64,000 nucleotides of DNA from JANXDG01 sp964561135 (GCA_964561135.1 CAZLOB010000070.1:6241-70240); one strand, 5' to 3'. Counted from the first letter of the stretch, positions 1 through 9,777 are shown. The notes: generated from the letters alone by a model not told the origin. Numbers and translations are program-made.

Positions 1-1
1 T

Positions 2-3000
2 CCTTTAGGAACAAGATATGAAGTGTCACAATCAATTGATAATTTCCAAACTAATTTTTCTACTCCTATTCCTTACACCTATGAAACCGTTGTGACTATA
101 AGTGACCTTGTTCCTTCAACTACTTATTATTTTAGAGTTAGAGCGTTTAATAATGATGATGTGCCTACAAGTTTTTCTATAGTTATAAACACGACAACAC
201 TATCTCTACCACCACCAGATATTTGTATCACAGAAGTTTTAGCAAACGATTCTCATTCTACTGAAGGTCCTGGCGAGTTTGTAGAAGTTTACAACCGTGG
301 CTTGGTAGAAGTAGATTTAGCAGGTATGTTTTTATGTGGCGAAGGTGATACTAACGATAATATTGTTGATTACACAGGCCATAATGATTTAGGTCAGCCT
401 GGGACTATACTTTATCCGGGATGGTACGCTCTTATTGTAGACCCTGACTATGACGGATGGTATAATGATTGTATCCAACAGCATGCCGATTTAAATAAAC
501 TGATAATGTTAACAATACACCAAGATAGTACTTTAGGTAGTAGTAGATTAGCCAACACTTTTGAGTCAGTATGGATAGTTTCAGGAACTGTTGTTTTAAC
601 TTCGTTTACTTGGGTTTCAGATGCAGGTAATGGTAAATCTTGGGAAAAGATAGATTATTTGGGTCCAGCAATTGACAGGTCTGATTCATGCAACTGGGCT
701 GTGTCAACACATCAGTCAGATAATAATTCTTATTGCACACCTGGATTTTTAAACAGTGTATCAGGAAGCGGTCCACCACCGTTACTACCGTCTCAAGAAG
801 ATATAAACCCCTCAGATGTTGTTATAAACGAATTTTTATATGATGCTGTTTCCACAGATAATGGTAATGAATGGATTGAGTTATATAACAATCTTTCAAC
901 AATGAGTGTAAATCTTGCTGGTTGGAAGATACAAAAATCTACAGGTCCTACATTAGATGTTGCTGTATGGACAGATTTGTTTGTAATAACTTCTGGCAGT
1001 ATTTCTCCTAATGGATACTTTTTATGTGCACAATCAACCGCTGCAGTAAAATATCAAGCAGATTTTACATATTCTGACTCAGCAACAATGAACAATTCCG
1101 CTCCGTCTGCAATACGATTGGTTACACCTTCAGGTAAAGAGATCGACAGGGTAGCGTATGGTGGTGCAAGGTCAGACAATTTAGCAGAAGCTGATAAAGC
1201 AACGGTTGGTGCTTCTGTAGGACAAAGTTTGTCAAGATCTCCTGATGGAAAAGATACTAATAATAACTACAACGACTTTATAATGTTATCAAACCCTACA
1301 CCTACAAATTCATCAGGTCCTGACAAGATACCTCCTGCTTCAATTACTGACCTTGCTGCAGAAACAGGACAAAATCCAGGTGAGATTATTCTTAGTTGGA
1401 CAGCACCTGGTGATGATGGTTTATTGTATAACAACACTAAAGAAGCATATTATATTGTAAAATATGCTACTTACCCTGTAAAAGAGTCTACAACCATATG
1501 GTGGCAACAAGCAGTAGAATATGTTCAACAATGGAATGTTGCATCACAGGGGCTGAAAGAACAAAAAGTTTTACAAGGGTTCATCCCAGGAACAACTTAT
1601 TATTTTGCTATAAAAACAGTTGATGATAGTAGGAATGTATCAGATATTGATATCAATGCACAAGATCTTTCAACACAAGCAAAAGCTTATGCACAAGTTG
1701 GTTCCATTGGTTCTTTAATACGGATAAATGAAGTTGCACCTGACCAAACTTCTACTGCAGGATATGATTGGATTGAATTCTATAACGCGTCGACACAAGC
1801 AATAAATGTTTTCGGATGGAAGATATATGAAGTGTATACGAGTTCAACAGAACCAATTGAAATAATAGAAGCAAATTGGTTCTTCCCAGCAAACAGTTAT
1901 CTTGTGTTAAGATTTGGTCAACAACAAAGAAATATGACAGTGCCACAACAAATATCGCCAAATTGTTACGAACTTTATACAGATAAACCGGGCCTTGCCG
2001 CAACTGATAACATTATAGTTTTAGCTGATAAAAATGACAATTGGATAGATGTTGTTTGTTATACAGATAGAAGTGGAAGTATATCAAATGCTACTCGGTT
2101 CCGACAAGCATACAACTATGCTGTTTCTATAAATGAATGGTATGGACCCTATGCAGATGAGACAAACGATGATGAAATAGAATACTGTTGTGCATCAACA
2201 TTGTTTATGTCATCAGACAGGTCTTTAGCACGGGATGAATCTTCAACCGACGGAACAAACCCGTCTGTTAACGAATGGTATTTAACTCTAACACTGACAT
2301 GTGGTGCACCTAATTCAGGTATAGACAAAATACCACCAGCCGCTGTTACAACACTACAAGCAACTGCTGGCCCTAACCGTGGACAAGTGAAACTTTCCTG
2401 GATATCAGTTGGTAATGATGATTATACAGGCACAGCAGCAGGATATATGTTAAGATTTAATACATTTCCTATTACAGAAGAAAACTTCTTTCATTCATCA
2501 ACAAATGCTGACAGAATCTCAAAAGATAAAAAAACAGATACTATCTATATGAAACCAAAAATAGCTGGAAAAATTGAAACAACTGTCGGTGTATTACCTG
2601 TTGGACAAACTTATTATTTTGCATTAAAAGTATTAGATGAACGTGTTAACTTTTCAGCAATATCTAATGTAGTGTCTTTTGTCCCACCGAATGTTGTTGG
2701 GTCTAATATAAGAATAAACGAATTCGCAGTATTAGAATCAACACATACAGGTGGTGATTGGGTTGAGTTGTATAACGCGTCAGAAGATCCTGTTAACATT
2801 AAAGGGTGGACACTGTGGGGTATAAAAGTAGCAGAAACAACTCCGTCTAAGATAAAAAAGTTTCCTGATATTACCTTAGCTCCAAAAGATTATCTTGTGG
2901 TAAACTGTGTCTTGGGGACGGATGAAACAACTTCAAAAGGTGAAAATGGATATTGGGATGTGTACACAAATTATGATATAAAAGGGTTTGACGGTGTTTT

Positions 3001-4855
3001 ATTTTTAACTGATGAAGGTTTTAGTAGTGATTATGATAATATAGTAGATTTTGTAGCATATACATCTGGTGGTGTTTCCTCGTGGAAGGATATATGGAAT
3101 ACAGCATGTGATTGTAATCAATGGTCACCATATATAAATACTGATGCTGAAGGTGTAAACTACGCAGTAGATTGGTCTTCAGGGCAAACAGGTTTCTCTT
3201 TAGGTCGGGATAGGTTTTCAACTGATAATGACAATATTCTCCATAATGCAAGAGATGATTGGAAATTATTTCGTGTTCCAACAAAAGGATATCAAAATGA
3301 TGATATCCCACCTGCTGCTATTACTTATATTGTTGCAACTTATGGTGAAACAGAAGGTTCGATTAAACTTACATGGATAGTACCTGGTGATGATGAGTTC
3401 ATTGGGGTAAATTATGGCAAGTATGAGATAAAATATGCTACATTTACAGTTGAAACTTCATCAACAGTATGGTGGCAACAGATTTCTAAAAGAAGTGAAT
3501 ACAGTGGGGTTGTTGAAGTTAAAATAGGTGTTGATATTTCAACAACGCAACCATATGAAACTGTAAGTTATACAATTACAAGATTGTTCCCAGGGTTAAC
3601 TTACTACTTTGGAATAAGGACATACGATGATATAGGAAATGTTTCTGAGTTAGATTTGTATTTATCAAACAACGAGCCTGTTTTTGCAGTAGCGTTTGAT
3701 ACAATACCTGCAAAAGTTCAAAATCTTAATTTCTTTGTAAAAAACAAAACTATAGAATTTAGCTGGGATAAAAATAAAGAACTTGATTTTGACCGTTATG
3801 AGATATACTGTGATTCAGGGGTGGGATTATTCTTTGTTAGTGCTACTACAAATACTTGGTTTGAACACAAAGGATTAAAAAATGGGCTAACCTACTATTA
3901 TGAACTTTATGCAGTAGATATTAAACAAAACAAAAGTTTACCAACTTTTGGTTACACAATACCAAAAATGTCACCTCCGACAAAACTTTCTGCCGAACAT
4001 TATGGTTGGTATGTAAATCTTGAATGGCAACATTCAGTAGATTATACTGCTGATAATTTCTTAATGTATAAAATATATCGTAGTAGTTCTCAACACGGTT
4101 CTTATGTAAGTATATCAACTACTACTAATAATTTTTATAAAGATAACAATATTCAAAAAGGCAGTTGTTATTACTATTATATTGTATGTGTAGATAATGA
4201 TTACATTGAAAGCGAACTTTCAAACATTGCAGTAGCTGTACCTGATCTTATTTCGCCAAAATTTGTACATATTTCAAAACTAACTTCTCGTGATTTAGCT
4301 AAAGATATTGCAAAAATTGACATTAAAGTTGTAGATGACAGGTTTGAAGAAGGAGATAGACAAGGTAAATTAGTTTCTTTAGAAGGAAAATATAAAGTTA
4401 TTGGTTCTCAAGAAAAATATAGTGTAAAATTTGATCCAGATTTTATCGCAGGTTTAAAAGAATATACTGGTCAAGCAGAATTTGACTTCACTTTGATAAC
4501 AATTGGTGATAAAGGTATAGAATATCAATTTATTGCAAAAGATGAAGTTAATATATCATCTTTTCCAATAGATGGAAGTTGGTATAAAGTTGAACTGCCT
4601 AAAGACCTACCTCAACAAAAGTTTATAACTGACCAAAACCCAGAGGTTGTTTTTGGTAGCAACGTTGAAGAAGTTATAATTTATGACCAATTTGGTAATA
4701 AAGTTTGGGGGAAAACTAAACAGTTTGAAAATCAACTGATAGTATGGAAAGGGAAAGATAAAAATGATAAAAATGTAGAATCAGGTACGTATATATATCA
4801 AATTAAAACAAAAGATGGGAAACGTAAGTATGGTGTAGTGATTGTAGTGAAGTGA
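2..4855 (+). CDS. Giant surface protein, lamin-tail and fibronectin III repeats (5' end outside window)
   Basis: The reading frame is open from base 2, so the true start lies upstream of the window. About 1,617 residues are visible. Counting from base 23: the end of an FN3 domain (to ~60), lamin-tail domains at ~67-246, 265-430, 566-763 and 895-1090 (each opening with an I-x-I-N/T-E motif followed by W-I/V-E-L/F-Y-N), FN3 domains at ~433-556, 767-890, 1093-1223, 1226-1314 and 1317-1408 (several starting DKIPPA and ending TYYFA/GIK/RT), then a C-terminal Ig-like region. The tail (VEEVIIYDQFGNKVW ... ESGTYIYQIK) resembles FlgD-Ig/CHU_C-type terminal domains of exported surface proteins. The role is probably adhesion or cell-envelope organisation, and the ligand is unknown. 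The smaller protein at 8720-9742 has the same domain pairing. Confidence 0.88.
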   Translation, partial: PLGTRYEVSQSIDNFQTNFSTPIPYTYETVVTISDLVPSTTYYFRVRAFNNDDVPTSFSIVINTTTLSLPPPDICITEVLANDSHSTEGPGEFVEVYNRGLVEVDLAGMFLCGEGDTNDNIVDYTGHNDLGQPGTILYPGWYALIVDPDYDGWYNDCIQQHADLNKLIMLTIHQDSTLGSSRLANTFESVWIVSGTVVLTSFTWVSDAGNGKSWEKIDYLGPAIDRSDSCNWAVSTHQSDNNSYCTPGFLNSVSGSGPPPLLPSQEDINPSDVVINEFLYDAVSTDNGNEWIELYNNLSTMSVNLAGWKIQKSTGPTLDVAVWTDLFVITSGSISPNGYFLCAQSTAAVKYQADFTYSDSATMNNSAPSAIRLVTPSGKEIDRVAYGGARSDNLAEADKATVGASVGQSLSRSPDGKDTNNNYNDFIMLSNPTPTNSSGPDKIPPASITDLAAETGQNPGEIILSWTAPGDDGLLYNNTKEAYYIVKYATYPVKESTTIWWQQAVEYVQQWNVASQGLKEQKVLQGFIPGTTYYFAIKTVDDSRNVSDIDINAQDLSTQAKAYAQVGSIGSLIRINEVAPDQTSTAGYDWIEFYNASTQAINVFGWKIYEVYTSSTEPIEIIEANWFFPANSYLVLRFGQQQRNMTVPQQISPNCYELYTDKPGLAATDNIIVLADKNDNWIDVVCYTDRSGSISNATRFRQAYNYAVSINEWYGPYADETNDDEIEYCCASTLFMSSDRSLARDESSTDGTNPSVNEWYLTLTLTCGAPNSGIDKIPPAAVTTLQATAGPNRGQVKLSWISVGNDDYTGTAAGYMLRFNTFPITEENFFHSSTNADRISKDKKTDTIYMKPKIAGKIETTVGVLPVGQTYYFALKVLDERVNFSAISNVVSFVPPNVVGSNIRINEFAVLESTHTGGDWVELYNASEDPVNIKGWTLWGIKVAETTPSKIKKFPDITLAPKDYLVVNCVLGTDETTSKGENGYWDVYTNYDIKGFDGVLFLTDEGFSSDYDNIVDFVAYTSGGVSSWKDIWNTACDCNQWSPYINTDAEGVNYAVDWSSGQTGFSLGRDRFSTDNDNILHNARDDWKLFRVPTKGYQNDDIPPAAITYIVATYGETEGSIKLTWIVPGDDEFIGVNYGKYEIKYATFTVETSSTVWWQQISKRSEYSGVVEVKIGVDISTTQPYETVSYTITRLFPGLTYYFGIRTYDDIGNVSELDLYLSNNEPVFAVAFDTIPAKVQNLNFFVKNKTIEFSWDKNKELDFDRYEIYCDSGVGLFFVSATTNTWFEHKGLKNGLTYYYELYAVDIKQNKSLPTFGYTIPKMSPPTKLSAEHYGWYVNLEWQHSVDYTADNFLMYKIYRSSSQHGSYVSISTTTNNFYKDNNIQKGSCYYYYIVCVDNDYIESELSNIAVAVPDLISPKFVHISKLTSRDLAKDIAKIDIKVVDDRFEEGDRQGKLVSLEGKYKVIGSQEKYSVKFDPDFIAGLKEYTGQAEFDFTLITIGDKGIEYQFIAKDEVNISSFPIDGSWYKVELPKDLPQQKFITDQNPEVVFGSNVEEVIIYDQFGNKVWGKTKQFENQLIVWKGKDKNDKNVESGTYIYQIKTKDGKRKYGVVIVVK

Positions 4856-4865
4856 ACAGGTTTTT

Positions 4866-4914
4866 AGTTCAAAGTTTAAAGTTCAAAGTTAAAATTAAAA
4901 GTTTAAAGTTTAAG
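4866..4914. repeat. AAAGTT-type simple repeat, left copy
   Basis: Tandem degenerate units of AGTTCAAAGTTTAAAG lie 10 bases after the stop codon of the giant surface protein. Bases 4880-4908 match, in inverted orientation, bases 5303-5332 with about one substitution and one indel. Related copies occur at 9751, 18871, 50413 and 55481. Confidence 0.8.
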
Positions 4915-4932
4915 TAAGAGAAAAGAAGAAAA

Positions 4933-5275
4933 ATGAACAAAATAAATAATAAAGAATTAAATTTTGAGAATTTAGAAGTGTATCAAAATTACTAAAAATT
5001 TTCCTAAACAAATACAATTTTCTTTAGCAGACCAATTAAGAAGAGCATCGTTGTCAATTTGTAATAACATTGCAAAAGGATGTGGCAACACACGATAAAA
5101 GAAAAGAATTGTTTTACAATTACGTTTTAAACTCTGCAAGAGAATATTTCCCTGGTTTAGAAATTACTCTAAAACAAAATTTGATAACTAATAAAATATA
5201 TTCAGGTTTAAGGGAGGAATGTTTGATTATTTGTAAAATGTTAAAAAAGTTAATTATCTCATTAGATAAAACTAG
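4933..5275 (+). pseudogene. Broken four helix bundle protein (23S rRNA IVP / S23 family)
   Basis: The family pattern is readable in pieces. It starts at ATG 4933 with FENLEVYQN, then hits a stop at once. A second in-phase piece reads NFPKQIQFSLADQLRRAS then LSICNNIAKGCGNT and ends in TAA. The third piece, in another frame from ~5094, reads RKELFYNYVLNSARE, YSGLREECLIICKMLKKLI. Compared with the usual ~120-residue protein, about 13 residues are missing between VYQN and NFPK, and there is a frameshift after GCGNT. Intact members are small RNA- or protein-binding helical bundles, found in 23S rRNA intervening sequences and as free genes. This copy cannot make the full protein. Confidence 0.85.
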
Positions 5276-6242
5276 AATAAAAAATTTGTGTTTTTTAATC
5301 TTCTTTAAACTTTTAACTTTTAACTTTCAACTAACAGAGGCAGCTTTTCAAAATACAGCATGGTCTGTTTCTGCAGAGAGTATGGGTGGTGTTGCTGTTG
5401 CTTACAGCAATGAACCGTTTGGCGTTTTTTATAATCCAGTAAATATTGTAAATGTTGAAACTAAAAGTTTACAAATTGCTTATTTAAAACCATATCTTGC
5501 TTTAGAAAATATTGATATAAATTTAAACACCATTGCTTTTGTGTTACCTAAAAAATATGTGTCTTTATCAGCAGCAGTTGGGATGTATAATGTGAACAAT
5601 TTGTATTATGAAACTACAACTATTTTTTCATTTAGTACAATATTGAAAAAATTTTTTGATAACTTACCATATATATCAATTGGGACAAATTTAAAATTTT
5701 TAACAAAAAGATATAAATTTGATGAAGGAATTTTAAACTATCAACCAGAACTAAAAAATAAAAATTCAACAACTGTTTTCTCAACAGATATCGGATTAAT
5801 TACAAAAATGCTAAAAGATAAACTTTCGTTAGGAATAGCAATAAAAGATGTTAACCAACCTAATGTGGCTGTAGTCTCATCTGAAGATATTGTTCCTTTG
5901 ACAGTAAGTTTTGGTGGAACATATAATATTGGCGATATAAAAACAATACTATATTTTGAAGATTTTACTGTAGGGTGTGAACTAAGATATAGAAACCAAA
6001 CATGGGGAACTACACAATCAAAACTTTTTTATGGGATAGGATTTCAAACTTATTTTAATTTTCATACAATAGCAATTCGTGCAGGAATAAATAAAGAATC
6101 TATAAATTTTGGTTTTGGATATAATGGTATAAAACTTTCGCAAAAAATTCTTATGAATATTCAATACGGATTCGGTTTGTCAACAGTTGTTTTTGACAAT
6201 TCTGCTGGTACACATAGGATCTCTTTTGAGATACAACTCTAA
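5238..6242 (+). CDS. PorV/PorQ-like outer-membrane barrel protein
   Basis: About 334 residues. After a hydrophobic leader the mature part begins AFQNTAWSVSAESMGGV, followed by a PNEP-like FGVFYNPVNIV segment and alternating beta strands to a C-terminal aromatic/hydrophobic strand (ISFEIQL). This is the layout of the PorV/PorQ/UPF0164 family of outer-membrane barrels, some of which work with type IX secretion. The start is uncertain. The frame continues upstream into the broken helix-bundle gene. ATG 5238 is listed, but TTG 5223, placed 5 bases after a good GGGAGG (5212-5217), is equally plausible. Either way the N terminus was rebuilt from the inserted cassette. Confidence 0.75.
   Translation: MLKKLIISLDKTRIKNLCFLIFFKLLTFNFQLTEAAFQNTAWSVSAESMGGVAVAYSNEPFGVFYNPVNIVNVETKSLQIAYLKPYLALENIDINLNTIAFVLPKKYVSLSAAVGMYNVNNLYYETTTIFSFSTILKKFFDNLPYISIGTNLKFLTKRYKFDEGILNYQPELKNKNSTTVFSTDIGLITKMLKDKLSLGIAIKDVNQPNVAVVSSEDIVPLTVSFGGTYNIGDIKTILYFEDFTVGCELRYRNQTWGTTQSKLFYGIGFQTYFNFHTIAIRAGINKESINFGFGYNGIKLSQKILMNIQYGFGLSTVVFDNSAGTHRISFEIQL
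5303..5332. repeat. AAAGTT-type repeat, right inverted copy, inside a coding region
   Basis: CTTTAAACTTTTAACTTTTA and following bases are the reverse complement of the copy at 4880-4908. It is translated in the next gene as FKLLTFNFQLT, part of the hydrophobic segment of its signal peptide. Confidence 0.8.
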
Positions 6243-6354
6243 CAGAAGTCGATATTTGAATGTTGGCTTTTGGAGTGTTGTTATTAAACGGCTGCTCAAA
6301 AATAAATTGTAAAGGCAGAAAATAAAAAATAATAAAGAAAGGTTGTATTATGTG

Positions 6355-7743
6355 ATGTATACAATCGTATTTATTGTATTTTTAATACCTTCTTTTTTTT
6401 CATCTTTACTATTATATTCACAGATAAATGTTTATTTTACTGACCCGTATAACGATGTCCCATCAATAAGTTTTCTTTCAACGGCGAAAAAACCTATTGA
6501 TTTTGCATTAAAAGATTTTATTGATTCTGTATCACCACAAACAACAATGTATGTTTGCATTTATGAAGTGAATAATACTACAATAACTACTGCGATAGAT
6601 ACCGCAGTGAACCGCAGGGTAAAAATTTATGCTATTTTTGGCAAAGATGTTTCAACATCTGTATTCAAAAGTAGTTTTGAATATAAAAAGATTGGTTTTT
6701 CATCACAAATTATGCATAATAAATTTGTTGTAGTAAAAAGTTCAAAGGTATGGACTGGTTCTTATAACTTCACAGTTTCAGCTACATATGACCAAGATAA
6801 TTTTGCATTAGAAATTTTTTCTAAAGAACTTGCAGAAATTTATGAAAAAGCATTTCTGTATATGTGGGATCATGGTAATGATATAACCATATCCACAAGG
6901 ATTGCTGAGTTTAATAATAAATCTGTTGATTTTATTGACGGGACAAAAATTACTGTTTATTTTAATCCGTATTCACAAAATCCACAGTTAAAAAATGTTT
7001 TAATAGACAACTGGTACGATGTTTTTGAAGAAAAACCAAAAATAAAAAATTTATATTTTACAGTTGCATGGTTTACTTTGGAAGATGTTAGTGATATCAT
7101 TAAAATGTTAAGAGATAAAAATGTAGATATTTTTGGTATCATTGATGATGATAGCCAAAATTTTAGTATGTATCAAAAATTAAGAAATTATGGTATATCA
7201 ATATATTTTGATGCAAGAAGAACTTTTTATGGTGAAGGGCTTATGCATCACAAGTACTGTGTTGTAGATCCGTTTACAAAAAATGCAAAAGTTATCTGTG
7301 GTTCTGCAAACTGGTCTGATGCAGCATTAACTTCAGAAAGTAATAAAAATTATGAAAACCTTCTTGTGATAGAATCACAAAAAATTGCAGAAGTGTTTTA
7401 TAAAGAATTTTTAAGGTTATACAACAAGACTGTTTCACAACAAGTTTCTACTTCTTTATCCGATGAGATGATTGAAAATATAATTTTTTATCCAAATCCT
7501 GTAAAAGAAAAACTTAATATAAAGTTTAAACCAAACTTCAGTGTTAAAGAAATAAAACTTTTAATAGTTTCGTTATACGGTGTAAAAATTTATGAAAAAA
7601 ATTTAGATTTTGTTTCTGGGATAGAAAACAAAATTGAAGTTGAGTTACCAAAAGATATTTCTTATGGATTATACAATATCATTCTTCGTGTTAAAGGTTT
7701 TAATGTTCAAAAAGATTATGTTAAGAAGATAGTTGTGAAGTGA
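6355..7743 (+). CDS. Exported phospholipase D-like protein with type IX-like sorting tail
   Basis: Starting at ATG 6355 (purine-rich AAAGAAAGG just upstream), a signal peptide MYTIVFIVFLIPSFFSSLLL precedes two PLD repeats. The second HKD motif is intact (H298-H-K300 ... D305, LMHHKYCVVD), followed by a GSANWSD box. The first is incomplete: H121-N-K123 FVVV then Lys where Asp is usual, although TGSYNFT follows. The C terminus (from ~375) has YPNPV at 379 and a beta-rich end of the kind called type A sorting domain in type IX substrates. It is probably a secreted phosphodiesterase or nuclease-like enzyme; the substrate is unknown. It overlaps the next gene by 4 bases. Confidence 0.8.
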   Translation: MYTIVFIVFLIPSFFSSLLLYSQINVYFTDPYNDVPSISFLSTAKKPIDFALKDFIDSVSPQTTMYVCIYEVNNTTITTAIDTAVNRRVKIYAIFGKDVSTSVFKSSFEYKKIGFSSQIMHNKFVVVKSSKVWTGSYNFTVSATYDQDNFALEIFSKELAEIYEKAFLYMWDHGNDITISTRIAEFNNKSVDFIDGTKITVYFNPYSQNPQLKNVLIDNWYDVFEEKPKIKNLYFTVAWFTLEDVSDIIKMLRDKNVDIFGIIDDDSQNFSMYQKLRNYGISIYFDARRTFYGEGLMHHKYCVVDPFTKNAKVICGSANWSDAALTSESNKNYENLLVIESQKIAEVFYKEFLRLYNKTVSQQVSTSLSDEMIENIIFYPNPVKEKLNIKFKPNFSVKEIKLLIVSLYGVKIYEKNLDFVSGIENKIEVELPKDISYGLYNIILRVKGFNVQKDYVKKIVVK

Positions 7744-8723
7744 GTAGGTATAAAAACAACAGTGGACAGCAGGTTGTGAAAATAAAAAAACAAAAAAATA
7801 TTTTCGTTATTCTATTTAAGTATTGTAGAAACTTTTTGTTATTTATTACACACTGTTTTCATTTTGTACTTTTTTCCTACATGCTACTTACTATATACTT
7901 TCTTGTTTTCTTTTCACCTGCTTATGGTTTTCTCTTTGAGCCATACTTCCTTGCATATTCAGCAGAAGAGACAGTTTATATGCAAGCATTAAAAGTTTTG
8001 TCTGAAGGAAAAGAATCAGCTGGGAACAACCCTGCAGGTTGCGCTCTTGAAAATAAAAAATCTGTTTCTTTTGGATTCACAAGTTTGAATTTAAAAGATA
8101 ATTTATCAAGTATAAAATTGTTTTTGCCCAAAAAGATTGCTAATTTAGTGATATCTTTGAAACATGCAAACTTTGGTGAGACAGAGTTTGTTTCAGAAAA
8201 TTTTGATGTAAAAAAAGATAGATTGTATTCTTTAATTTTAAATACATCTTTAGGTAAAGAAATGTTTATACCAGGACTGTTTTTAGGGATTGATTTAAAT
8301 TTTGGTAATATGAAACTTGATGAAACAATACAAACATTTGGTACTTTGTGTGGAACAAGATATATGATAAATTTTGGTTCGATAGAACTTCATCTTGGAT
8401 CAATTTTTGGTTCATATTTTGCTAAAAATGAGAATCTATTTTTTTATGCATTTGGTATAAAATATTATCTTCCTGAATACAAAAGTTTTTTATCTTTAGC
8501 TTATAACAAAAATGTTTATGAATTTTTAACTATAACATTTGAAATGGACTTGATAAAAAATTTCTTGTTAATTATTGGATATGAAGCTTTTAGCCGACAA
8601 TTAAATGTCAGCTATTCTTTAGGTGGGGAATTTAAGATAAAAAATTTTGAGTTCATTTTATCAACAAGATATAATATAAATTTATATCCTACACTAAGTT
8701 TATCAATAAGTTATTCATTATGA
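7740..8723 (+). CDS. PorV-like outer-membrane barrel protein
   Basis: The longest reading starts with GTG overlapping the previous stop. The functional start may be ATG 7881, which gives the clean signal peptide MLLTIYFLVFFSPAYG. The mature part shows AGNNPAG (the conserved small N-terminal motif of PorV/UPF0164-like barrels) and then amphipathic beta strands to SLSISYSL at the end. Role: outer-membrane porin or secretion helper, not determinable further. Its stop overlaps the start of the next gene by 4 bases, so the two are co-translated. Confidence 0.75.
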   Translation: MSRYKNNSGQQVVKIKKQKNIFVILFKYCRNFLLFITHCFHFVLFSYMLLTIYFLVFFSPAYGFLFEPYFLAYSAEETVYMQALKVLSEGKESAGNNPAGCALENKKSVSFGFTSLNLKDNLSSIKLFLPKKIANLVISLKHANFGETEFVSENFDVKKDRLYSLILNTSLGKEMFIPGLFLGIDLNFGNMKLDETIQTFGTLCGTRYMINFGSIELHLGSIFGSYFAKNENLFFYAFGIKYYLPEYKSFLSLAYNKNVYEFLTITFEMDLIKNFLLIIGYEAFSRQLNVSYSLGGEFKIKNFEFILSTRYNINLYPTLSLSISYSL

Positions 8724-9742
8724 ATAAAAAATTCTTTTTTATTTTATTTTTTTTAATTTTCCCATTTATCGTTCACTCTTTACCACCATTAATAATAACA
8801 GAAGTTGCACCAGGTGAAGCATCAACAAAAGATTGGATTGAAATTTTTGTTTCTTCTTCAGGTAATTATAACGGATATAAAATCTACAGTGGTTATCCAA
8901 AAAGAGTAATAAAAATCTTACCTTCAAGAGAATATAAAAGAGGTGATATCATAGTAATCATGATGAACACTTCTTTAGAAGATGCGCAAACAAAACAAAA
9001 TTATTGGATATTTTATTCTACTGATACAACAGGGCTTTATGATTCTGAGGGTTTTGTGTATATTACTACTCCTTATGACAACTGGATCGATGCAGTTGGT
9101 TGGTCAAACAGGGATGGTTCTATAGCAAAAGATGCAATAGACGCTTATAACGAAATGAAACAAAACAATATGTGGAAAGAAGGTCCTCAAGTCGCTGACG
9201 GGAATAACGATGTTGAAGTACAGAACTCTTTGGTTGACTGGTCATTAGGTGCAAAAACAGATGCTGCGTCTATACAAAGACGGAAAGATTTTTTTGGCTT
9301 ACCAATGGATGCTGACTCAATCTATGATTGGTATTATTCAAAAATAGCAACTTTTGGATACGGATATAAAGAAGTTGTTTCAGAAACACAAAAAATAGTT
9401 GAAGTTGATAAAAACACAAATCCGTTTTGTCCTGAGGATATAAACAATAGTTTTGTGAAAATAAATTTTAATATAGAAGATTTTGATGCAAAAAAAACTA
9501 TAGTTATTTACGATATCACAGGCAAAGAAATTATAAAACTATTAGATAAAGATAGATTACCCAATGGCGACCTTTCAACATATTCTTCAGTGAGGGCAGG
9601 AAGTATAACTTGGGATGGTAGAGATTCATCCTCTAAACGTGTTCCAACTGGTGTATATATTGTATATTTTGAAGCGTATAATCCTACAAATGGTAAAAGA
9701 TACATTAGTAAAGATGTTGTTATTGTAGGGAGGAAGTGGTGA
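8720..9742 (+). CDS. Secreted lamin-tail domain protein with FlgD-like C terminus
   Basis: 340 residues. Signal peptide MNKKFFFILFFLIFPFIVHS, then a lamin-tail domain (PLIITEVAPGEASTKDWIEIF, residues ~22-190) with the NWIDAVGWSNRDGS segment also seen in the giant protein upstream. The C-terminal ~100 residues (KKTIVIYDITGKEI ... WDGRDSSSKRVPTGVYIVYF) are a FlgD-Ig-like terminal domain. It is a compact one-repeat version of the protein at 2-4855. It is likely anchored or displayed on the cell surface. Confidence 0.82.
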   Translation: MNKKFFFILFFLIFPFIVHSLPPLIITEVAPGEASTKDWIEIFVSSSGNYNGYKIYSGYPKRVIKILPSREYKRGDIIVIMMNTSLEDAQTKQNYWIFYSTDTTGLYDSEGFVYITTPYDNWIDAVGWSNRDGSIAKDAIDAYNEMKQNNMWKEGPQVADGNNDVEVQNSLVDWSLGAKTDAASIQRRKDFFGLPMDADSIYDWYYSKIATFGYGYKEVVSETQKIVEVDKNTNPFCPEDINNSFVKINFNIEDFDAKKTIVIYDITGKEIIKLLDKDRLPNGDLSTYSSVRAGSITWDGRDSSSKRVPTGVYIVYFEAYNPTNGKRYISKDVVIVGRKW

Positions 9743-9750
9743 TAGTGATG

Positions 9751-9777
9751 TTAAAAGTGAAAAAGTTGAAAGTTTTA
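9751..9777. repeat. AAAGTT-type simple repeat
   Basis: TTAAAAGTGAAAAAGTTGAA and following bases lie in the gap after the lamin-tail gene. Same family as the copies at 4866 and 18871. Confidence 0.6.

Larger units (their letters stand above)
4880..5332 (+). mobile_element. Putative small cassette: decayed four-helix-bundle gene between ~30-bp inverted repeats
   Basis: About 453 bp. The left arm at 4880-4908 and the reverse complement of 5303-5332 are nearly the same sequence. Between them lies only a degraded gene of the 23S rRNA intervening-sequence protein (four helix bundle) family. No transposase is present. A non-autonomous mobile unit is an inference from inverted ends plus a single cargo gene. 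The alternative is two independent copies of a common simple repeat that happen to face each other. Confidence 0.5.
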
